The position numbers were made by a program, and so were the translations under genes. Positions 1-5,800 of a stretch of 9,150 nt of DNA are shown here, piece after piece; the first letter of the stretch is position 1; every line of letters begins with the position of its first letter. Below the pieces are notes generated by a model. It was not told the origin of the DNA and ran no database searches. It was given only the letters and a program-made list of their open reading frames with translations. The DNA is taken from positions 1 through 9,150 of the forward strand of contig URYT01000064.1 in NCBI GenBank assembly GCA_900552185.1. The letters are read 5' to 3'. Source of the DNA: an uncultured Collinsella sp. (GTDB lineage Bacteria > Actinomycetota > Coriobacteriia > Coriobacteriales > Coriobacteriaceae).

Positions 1-66
1 CGAAAACCTTGCGCCTGGCCTTCGGCGGCGCGGCCTGCGGTGACTTTGGGGCAGCCCGGTTTCCCG

Positions 67-95
67 TTGACCGACGCCGGGGTCCCCGCCATAAT
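67..95 (+). promoter_or_regulatory. Probable rplJL promoter (sigma70/SigA type)
   Basis: A -35 element TTGACC (67-72) lies 17 bp from a -10 element CATAAT (90-95), each five of six consensus bases. Transcription would start near 102, giving a leader of about 210 nt before rplJ. This fits the L10-leader-like sequence that follows. Bases 1-66 contain a GC-rich hairpin (11-31) without a T-run, and I can assign nothing else there; it is presumably the gap behind an upstream gene. Confidence 0.7.
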
Positions 96-111
96 ACTTT
101 CGGTTCACGCA

Positions 112-209
112 CGAATCCGCTGCCAGAGACAGCCGGCGCAAACGGGCCTTACCCGCGAGCTTAATGGGACTTCCCGCCAGCCGAGGTGGTCGAGTAGATA
201 TGTCTTCTC
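112..209 (+). promoter_or_regulatory. Ribosomal protein L10 leader-like mRNA element
   Basis: The long 5' leader of rplJ contains elements I associate with the L10 leader family (Rfam 'Ribosomal_L10_leader'): a GCCAGAGACAGCCGGCG-like block (122-138), a CTTAATGGGA block (160-169) and a CCAGCCGAGGTGG block (178-190). Visible pairings are GCTG/CAGC (119-122 with 130-133), GGCG/CGCC (135-138 with 175-178), CGGG/CCCG (143-146 with 152-155) and GGG/CCC (166-168 with 173-175). In this family L10, or the L10-L12 complex, binds its own leader and represses the operon. A further hairpin (191-198 with 203-210) abuts the downstream terminator. The family assignment rests on motif resemblance by eye; a covariance-model search would settle it. 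Confidence 0.6.
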
Positions 210-246
210 GCCCCCGTCGCTCATGCAGCGCGGGGGCTTTCTTTTT
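210..246 (+). terminator. Intrinsic terminator/attenuator in the rplJ leader
   Basis: A strong GC stem pairs 210-216 (GCCCCCG) with 231-237 (CGGGGGC). It continues after one bulged T as 218-221 with 227-230 around a five-base loop, and is followed by TTTCTTTTT (238-246). It lies between the promoter and the rplJ start, so it would act as an attenuator rather than an end-of-operon terminator. Placement just after the leader structure matches L10-type autoregulation by premature termination. G210 is also the last base of a competing upstream hairpin. Confidence 0.75.
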
Positions 247-311
247 GGACATGCCCCCGTCACGTCCTTGTGGCGGACCGTGCCCGGAAAGAATTCGAGG
301 AGGTGTAATTC

Positions 312-833
312 ATGCCCCAGCAGTACAAAATCGACAAGGTTGCAGAGATTGAGTCCCGTATCGCCGAGAACGCCGGTCTGTTCGTCGTCAACTACAACGG
401 TCTGACGGTTAAGCAGGCTCAGGAGCTGCGTCATCAGCTTCGCGAGTGCGGCGCCGAGATGAAGGTCTACAAGAACAACCTGGTCAAGATCGCTCTCAAG
501 AACCAGGAGCAGCCCGAGCTCGACGAGATTCTCGCCGGCCCCGTCGCTTATGTGTTCTACGAGTCCGAGCCGGTCGAGGCCGCTAAGGCCCTTAAGGACT
601 TCTCCGCTCAGTCCAAGGGCGTCCTTGAGATCAAGGGCGGTATCTCCGACGGCAAGGCCGTTTCCGCTGATGATGTTAAGGCTATCGCCGAGCTGCCCAC
701 CAAGGATCAGCTTCTCGGCCAGATCGCCGGTCTCATCTCCGGTTTCGCTCGCGACATCGCTGTCTGCGTCAACGGCGTTTCCTCTGGTCTCGCTCGTTCG
801 ATCCAGCAGGTCTCCGAGCAGAAGGCAGCCTAG
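312..833 (+). CDS. rplJ: 50S ribosomal protein L10
   Basis: L10 (uL10), 173 residues, near the usual length, is the base of the ribosomal stalk. Its N-terminal domain binds 23S rRNA with L11 and its C-terminal helix carries L7/L12 dimers. Family features include the N-terminal segment with YNGLTVKQAQELR and KVYKNNLVKIAL (about residues 28-60), the GPVAYVF strand (about 77-83), and the ELPTKDQLLGQIAGLISG segment (about 127-144), followed by the amphipathic C-terminal helix ending in QQVSEQKAA. The ATG start is fixed by GAGGAGGTG (297-305), 6 nt upstream. rplL follows after a gap of about 100 nt, the standard order. Regulation is probably by the leader and attenuator just upstream. Codon use matches the rest of the left part of the window. 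Confidence 0.97.
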   Translation: MPQQYKIDKVAEIESRIAENAGLFVVNYNGLTVKQAQELRHQLRECGAEMKVYKNNLVKIALKNQEQPELDEILAGPVAYVFYESEPVEAAKALKDFSAQSKGVLEIKGGISDGKAVSADDVKAIAELPTKDQLLGQIAGLISGFARDIAVCVNGVSSGLARSIQQVSEQKAA

Positions 834-848
834 TCGCTGTTTTCATCC

Positions 849-891
849 GCGGCGGCAACGCCGCACCCCTGGCGCATTCGCGCCGTGTTTT
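849..891 (+). promoter_or_regulatory. Two GC hairpins between rplJ and rplL
   Basis: The first hairpin pairs GCGGCG (849-854) with CGCCGC (859-864) around a GCAA tetraloop (GNRA type). The second pairs GGCGC (871-875) with GCGCC (880-884) around ATTC and is followed by GTGTTTT (885-891). The T-run is short and interrupted, so this would be at most a weak terminator. A processing or mRNA-stability role that helps L12 exceed L10 in amount is equally possible. The hairpins are seen directly; the role is inferred. Confidence 0.45.
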
Positions 892-935
892 AACTGATCT
901 CCGTGCACAGACACGGAAACCGAAAGGACTTAGAA

Positions 936-1313
936 ATGGCTAAGCTTACCACCGATGAGATCATCGATGCTCTTAAGGAAATGACCCTTCTCGAGGCTTC
1001 CGAGCTCGTCAAGGCTATCGAGGACACCTTCGGCGTTTCCGCCGCTGCTCCTGCCGCTGTTGTCGCCGCTCCCGCTTCTGGCGCTGCTGAGGCCGAGGAG
1101 AAGACCGAGTTTGACGTCGTGCTCGAGGGCTTCGGCGACAACAAGATCCAGGTCATCAAGGCCGTCCGTGAGCTCACCAACCTTGGCCTGAAGGAGGCCA
1201 AGGAGGTCGTCGAGGGCGCTCCCAAGGCTGTTCTCGAGGGTGCCAAGAAGGAGGACGCCGAGGCTGCCAAGGAGAAGCTCGAGGCTGCTGGCGCTGCTGT
1301 CACCCTCAAGTAA
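936..1313 (+). CDS. rplL: 50S ribosomal protein L7/L12
   Basis: L7/L12 (bL12), 125 residues, is the multicopy stalk protein that recruits and activates translation GTPases. The layout is canonical. A helical N-terminal dimerisation domain (residues 1 to about 32, with DEIIDALKEMTLLEASELV) binds L10. A flexible Ala/Pro-rich hinge follows (about 35-55), then the globular C-terminal domain (about 57-125) with EFDVVLEGFGDNKIQVIKAV, LGLKEAKEVVEGAPK and a terminal EAAGAAVTLK. The ATG at 936 is chosen over an in-frame GTG at 903. GAAAGGA (922-927 core) sits about 8 nt before 936, and homology begins at MAKLT; the extra eleven residues from 903 do not resemble L12. A strong terminator follows 27 nt after the stop, so the rplJL unit ends here rather than reading into rpoB. 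Confidence 0.97.
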   Translation: MAKLTTDEIIDALKEMTLLEASELVKAIEDTFGVSAAAPAAVVAAPASGAAEAEEKTEFDVVLEGFGDNKIQVIKAVRELTNLGLKEAKEVVEGAPKAVLEGAKKEDAEAAKEKLEAAGAAVTLK

Positions 1314-1340
1314 TCAGGCTTTCTCGCCAGATTTCTTTGC

Positions 1341-1380
1341 AGACGGGGTTCGCGTTGCGAGCCCCGTCTTTTTTGTTTTT
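1341..1380 (+). terminator. Strong intrinsic terminator after rplL
   Basis: A 12-bp stem pairs 1341-1352 (AGACGGGGTTCG) with 1358-1369 (CGAGCCCCGTCT), with one T-G wobble and a five-base loop. It is followed by TTTTTT-G-TTTTT to 1380. This is a textbook Rho-independent terminator in the + direction and separates rplJL from the downstream genes. Confidence 0.93.
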
Positions 1381-1629
1381 CGGTCCCTCGACATCGGTAG
1401 CTCAAACTGCCATATTCTGTGATTTGCGTCGTATCGGGTACCCTGCCGTTGGGCAATAAAATTGCACCATTCGAGCAATAATTTGCGTTGACCTGCTGAA
1501 GAATTGTCTCTGCCTTGTAGCGACATATAGTTCCAGCGGTAAGATGCTTGGGTATCGCAATTTGGTCTGCGGCCGCCGTGCCGCACGCACAGGGCGCATC
1601 CTGCGCCTGCGAAAGGATCCCTGAATACT
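1381..1629 (+). promoter_or_regulatory. Intergenic control region upstream of galU, with promoter candidate
   Basis: No gene is supported in this gap, which together with the terminator spans 316 nt (1314-1629). The best promoter candidate is TTGTCT (1504-1509), 16 bp, TATAGT (1526-1531), the -10 matching five of six consensus bases; the start would be near 1538. Just upstream lie two similar palindromes (annotated separately). A hairpin GGCGCA/TGCGCC (1593-1598 with 1602-1607) sits directly before the galU Shine-Dalgarno AAAGGA (1612-1617) and could affect translation. No second terminator or RNA gene is visible. Confidence 0.5.
1453..1486. repeat. Two tandem GCAA...TTGC palindromes (operator-like)
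   Basis: GCAATAAAATTGC (1453-1465) is a perfect five-base inverted repeat around AAA. GCAATAATTTGC (1475-1486) is a four-base inverted repeat of nearly the same sequence. The centres are about 21-22 bp apart, two helical turns, and both lie just upstream of the proposed galU -35 box. A GCAATTT half-site recurs at 1557-1563. This looks like a pair of transcription-factor sites; the factor is unknown. Confidence 0.4.
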
Positions 1630-2538
1630 ATGAAGGCAATCATCCCCGCCGCCGGTCTTGGCACGCGTTTTCTGCCTGGCACCAAGTGCACGCCTAAAGA
1701 GATGCTGCCGGTGCTCGACAAGCCGGTCATCCAGTACGTCGTCGAGGAGGCGCTCGACCCCGAGGAGGTCGACGACGCCATTATCGTCACCTCTCCCGGC
1801 AAGCCCGAGTTGCTGAGCTACTTCCAGCCCGATCGTTCGCTCGAGAACCTGCTGCGCGAGCGCGGCAAGGATGCTTATGCCGACGCCGTCGCCCATGCGG
1901 GCGGTATGCCGGTCGACTTCCGCTATCAGTACGAGCCCAAGGGCCTCGGTCACGCCATTCGCTCTGCCGCTGACGCTGTGGCGGGGGAGAACTTCCTGGT
2001 TCTTCTGGGCGACTACGTTGTGCCCAACCGCGACATCTGCGACAAGATGCTTGCCGTCTCCAAGGAGCACGGTGGCGCTTCTGTTATCGCCGTTGCCGCG
2101 TGCGCTCCCGAGGAAGTCAGCCGCTATGGCGTTATCGCCGGCGATCGCGTGGGCGCTCTCGAGGGCTTCGAGAATGCCGCCGACGACGAGCCCGGTGCTG
2201 TTTGGCGCATCGGCGGCCTGGTCGAGAAGCCCGCTCCCGAGGCGGCTCCGTCCAACCTGTACATCGTCGGTCGCTACCTGCTGAGCCCGTTGGTCATGGA
2301 CCTGCTGGCCGATCAGCAGGCCGGTAAGGGCGGCGAGATCCAGCTGACCGACGCCATGGCCCGCTCGCTCGACCGCGAGGCCATGTACGCCGTCGTCATC
2401 GACCCGCTGTCGGGCTACGATACCGGTACCCCGTCTGCCTGGATGGCCACCAACGCCCTCATGGCTGCAAGCGATCCTCGCTTTGCCGGCGCCTTCTGGG
2501 ATGCCATCGACGAGCGCGGCGGTTTGATGCGTAAGTAA
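1630..2538 (+). CDS. galU: UTP-glucose-1-phosphate uridylyltransferase
   Basis: GalU joins UTP and glucose-1-phosphate to give UDP-glucose and pyrophosphate in the cytoplasm; UDP-glucose feeds cell-surface polysaccharide, glycolipid and galactose pathways. At 302 residues it is the usual bacterial length. Seen motifs are the nucleotide-binding loop GLGTRFLPGTKCTPKEMLPV (residues 9-28) with DKPVIQYVVEEA after it, EPKGLGHAI (102-110), LLGDY with the metal-binding Asp at about 128, SRYGVI (164-169), VEKP with the conserved Lys at 200, APSNLYIVGRYLL (206-218), GEIQLTDA (235-242) and GYDTGTP (262-268). The residue after the metal Asp is Tyr, where many relatives have a second Asp; E. coli GalU also lacks that Asp, so activity is expected. 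The SD (AAAGGA) is 12 nt from the ATG, rather long. The gene sits alone between two terminators, an unusual place for it. Confidence 0.95.
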   Translation: MKAIIPAAGLGTRFLPGTKCTPKEMLPVLDKPVIQYVVEEALDPEEVDDAIIVTSPGKPELLSYFQPDRSLENLLRERGKDAYADAVAHAGGMPVDFRYQYEPKGLGHAIRSAADAVAGENFLVLLGDYVVPNRDICDKMLAVSKEHGGASVIAVAACAPEEVSRYGVIAGDRVGALEGFENAADDEPGAVWRIGGLVEKPAPEAAPSNLYIVGRYLLSPLVMDLLADQQAGKGGEIQLTDAMARSLDREAMYAVVIDPLSGYDTGTPSAWMATNALMAASDPRFAGAFWDAIDERGGLMRK

Positions 2539-2558
2539 GCCTTCGGGCATCGACATTT

Positions 2559-2591
2559 ACGGGTGCGGACTTCGGTTCGCGCCCGTTTTTT
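2559..2591 (+). terminator. Intrinsic terminator after galU
   Basis: The stem pairs 2559-2570 (ACGGGTGCGGAC) with 2575-2586 (GGTTCGCGCCCGT, read with two G-T wobbles) around a C(TTCG)G tetraloop, a very stable loop type. A run of six T (2586-2591) follows. It lies 20 nt after the galU stop and should end the galU transcript before rpoB. Confidence 0.92.
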
Positions 2592-2615
2592 ATAAGAGCT
2601 GCGATTGCCGGCTCT

Positions 2616-2647
2616 CTGTTCACAGAAAATATATGAACAGGTGTTCG
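2616..2647. promoter_or_regulatory. LexA/SOS-box-like site and overlapping dyad upstream of rpoB
   Basis: GAAC-AGGT-GTTC (2635-2646) is a perfect dyad that fits the core GAAC-N4-GTTC of the Gram-positive LexA (DinR) box. It matches 12 of 14 positions of CGAACRNRYGTTYC, missing only the outer bases. Its left half also forms a 7-bp inverted repeat with upstream sequence: CTGTTCA (2616-2622) with TGAACAG (2634-2640). So three TGTTC/GAACA half-sites stand in a row, about 100 bp above the proposed rpoB -10 box. The match is visible; LexA binding is not shown and a core this short can occur by chance. Confidence 0.3.
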
Positions 2648-2724
2648 ATGCACATATATCTACCTGCGCATTTTTTGTCGAAAAAATTTGCTACTCCAAA
2701 AACTCAATCGCGTCAAGGCTTTTC

Positions 2725-2752
2725 TTGCTCAACGGTCGGTACCTGATAAACT
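2725..2752 (+). promoter_or_regulatory. Probable rpoB promoter with extended -10
   Basis: TTGCTC (2725-2730) is spaced 16 bp from TAAACT (2747-2752), and a TG (2744-2745) one base before the -10 makes it an extended -10 element. Transcription would start near 2759, giving a leader of about 65 nt. Upstream are A/T tracts, including the palindrome ATTTTTT-GTCG-AAAAAAT (2670-2687), which could serve as an UP-like element. The strong terminator behind galU makes a separate rpoB promoter necessary, which supports this placement. Confidence 0.5.
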
Positions 2753-2825
2753 ATTAGGTTGCGATAACTGGCGAAGCTATGCCTCGCCAATCCACCGAGC
2801 ATTTCCGTGAAGGAGGAAAAACCTG

Positions 2826-5800
2826 GTGACCTACGCATACACTGCCACTGAGCGCAAGCGCGTCAGCTTCGGGAAAATCCCGGAGGCCATGGAGCTCCCC
2901 AACCTTATCTCTGTTCAGAGGGAATCCTTTGAGCGTTTTAAGGACGAGGGCCTTCGTGAGGCGTTCAAGGAATCCAGCCCCATCCAGAGCCAGAACCATG
3001 TTCTCGAGGTTACCTTCGGCGAGCATCAGTTTGGCGACCCCGCGCACACCGTCGAGGAGTGCCGCGAGAAGGACATGACCTATCAGGCCCCGCTTCTGAC
3101 TGACGTCCGTCTCACCAACAAGGAGACCGGCGAGATCAAGGAGCAGCTCGTCTTTATGGGCGACTTCCCCATGATGACCGATCAGGGCACCTTCATCATC
3201 AACGGTACCGAGCGTATCGTCGTCTCGCAGCTCGTCCGCTCCCCGGGCGTGTACTACAGCTCCGAGATGGATTCGGGCAAGCAGATCTACAAGGCTCAGA
3301 TCATCCCGTCCCGCGGTGCCTGGCTCGAGTTTGAGGTCGACAAGCGCGACCAGCTCATGGTCTCCATCGACCGTAAGCGCAAGCAGAGCGCCACGATGTT
3401 CCTGCGCGCCCTTGGCATCGCCGTCACCAACGACGATATCATCGAGCTGCTCGGCAACTCCGATGTGATCAAGCGCACCCTCGAGCGCGATACCGCCCTC
3501 ACTCGCGAGGACGCCCTCATCGAGATTTACCGTCGTCTGCGTCCGGGCGAGCCTCCCACCGTGGATGCTTCCCGCAGCCTGCTCGAGGGCCTGCTCTTCA
3601 ACCCGCAGCGCTACGATCTGGCCCGCGTCGGTCGTTACAAGGTCAACAAGAAGCTCAACCTCACCACCGAGGAAGAGGTCACGGTGCTCACCGACGAGGA
3701 TATCGTCGCTACGCTGCGCTACCTGCTGTCCCTCGCTGCCGGCGAGCAGGGCTTCAAGGTCGACGACATCGACCACTTCGGCAACCGCCGCATTCGCACT
3801 GTCGGCGAGCTCGTCGCCAACCAGTTCCGTATCGGCATGAGCCGTATGGAGCGCGTCGTCCGTGAGCGCATGAGCTCCCAGGACATCGACGAGATCACCC
3901 CGCAGTCGCTCATCAACATCCGTCCGATCGTGGCCTCTATCAAGGAGTTCTTCGGTTCCTCGCAGCTCTCGCAGTTCATGGACCAGGCGAACCCCCTGAC
4001 CGGTCTGACTCACAAGCGCCGTCTGTCCGCACTCGGCCCTGGCGGCCTTGCCGGCCACAAGTCGGGCTCCAGCCGCCGCACCAACGTGCCGACGGCCGTC
4101 CGCGACGTTCACAACTCGCACTACAGCCGCATGTGCCCGATCGAGACCCCCGAAGGCCCCAACATCGGCCTGATCGGCTCGCTCGCCCTCTACGCCCGCG
4201 TCAACGAGTATGGCTTCATCGAGGCCCCGTTCCGTCGTGTCGAGAACGGCGTTGCCACCGATCAGATCGACTGGATGACCGCTGACGAGGAAGAGAAGCA
4301 CGTCATCGCGCCGGCCAACACGCCGCTCGATCCCAAGACCAACGAGTTCATCACGACCGATGCCGAGGGCAAGATCGTCCGTCCGCATACCGTGATCGCC
4401 CGTACCCGCGACTTCGACGGCTCCTTCGGCGCTCCCGCCGACGTGCCTGTCGAGGACGTCGACTACATGGACGTCTCGCCGCGTCAGATGCTCTCCGTCG
4501 CAGCCACGCTGATTCCGTTCCTCGAGCACGACGACGCCAAGCGTACGCTCATGGGCGCCAACATGCAGCGTCAGGCCGTGCCGCTGGTTCACCCCGCCGC
4601 TCCCTATGTCGGTACCGGCATGGAGCGTCGCGCCGCCCTGGACTCTGGCGAGGTTACCCTGGCCAAGAACGCCGGCGAAGTCATCTATGCCGACGCCTCC
4701 AAGATCATCGTCAAGCATGCCGGCGGCATGGACGAGTATCACCTGGCCAAGTACCAGCGCTCCAACCAGTCCACCTGCATCAACCACCGTCCGCTCGTGC
4801 GCGTCGGTGACACCGTTGAGCAGGGCGAGCCTCTGGCCGACGGTCCTTCGACCGATCATGGCGAGCTCGCACTGGGCCAGAACCTCACCGTGGCATACAT
4901 GCCGTGGGAAGGCTTCAACTACGAGGACGGTATCGTCGTGTCCGAGCGCCTGGTGGCCGAGGACCTGCTGACGACCATCAATATCACCCGTCACGAGATC
5001 GACGCCCGCGACACCAAGCTCGGCCCCGAGGAGATCACTCGCGAGATCCCGAACCTCTCCGAGGACATGCTTGCCAACCTCGACGAGGACGGCATCATCC
5101 GCATCGGCGCCGAGGTCGGCCCTGGCGACATCCTGGTCGGCAAGGTCACGCCTAAGGGCGAGAGCGCTCTGACCGCCGAGGAGCGCCTGCTGCGCGCCAT
5201 CTTCGGTGCCAAGGCTCACGATGTTCGCGACACCTCCCTTAAGATGCCTCACGGCGCTTATGGCCGCGTCATCGACGTCGTCCGCTTTAGCCGCGAGAAC
5301 GGCGACGACCTGGCCCCCGGCGTCAACGAGCAGGTGCGCGTCTACGTCGCCCAGCGTCGTAAGATCCAGCAGGGCGATAAGATCGCCGGTCGCCACGGCA
5401 ACAAGGGCGTTATCTGTAACGTTCTGCCGGTCGAGGACATGCCCTACATGGCTGACGGTACCCCGATCGACGTTATCCTCAACCCGCTGGGCGTTCCTTC
5501 GCGTATGAACGTCGGTCAGCTGCTCGAGTGCCACCTTGGCTGGGCTGCTGCCTGCGGTTGGGATACCGAGGATGCCGACTCCGACAAGTATGTCCCCGGT
5601 CCGTTCTTCGTCTCGACGCCCGTCTTCGACGGCGCCAAGGAGGACGAGATCGCCGAGGTCATCCGTCGCGCCAACAAGAACATGCTCAACAAGGCCACCG
5701 CTGCCTTTGGCGATCACATGCGCCCCGAGTTTGTCACCCAGCTTGACGAGCGCGGCAAGACCCGCCTGTTCGACGGCCGCACCGGCGAGGAGTTCCGCGA

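Noticed and set aside
1..66. A possible end of an upstream gene or RNA in the first bases
   Set aside because: There is a GC-rich hairpin at 11-31 but no T-run, no recognisable protein tail in any frame and no tRNA or rRNA features.
903..935. A GTG start extending rplL by eleven residues
   Set aside because: The extension does not resemble L12, lacks its own ribosome binding site, and the ATG at 936 has a well-placed SD and starts exactly at the family N-terminus.
1402..2556. A 384-codon minus-strand open frame across galU and its upstream region
   Set aside because: It is a shadow of galU, runs through the galU promoter region and has shadow-type composition. The + strand galU motifs are unambiguous.
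2648..2746. A 32-codon ATG frame in the rpoB upstream region (MHIYLPAHF...)
   Set aside because: It lies mostly upstream of the proposed promoter, has only a weak AGGTG in front, and has no recognisable motif. Not distinguishable from chance.
4020..4100. A compensated double frameshift as the cause of the odd fork loop 2
   Set aside because: Translation of the alternative frame I checked does not give the usual TRERAGFE-like sequence, and codon use within the segment matches the surrounding gene, so it looks like genuine sequence.
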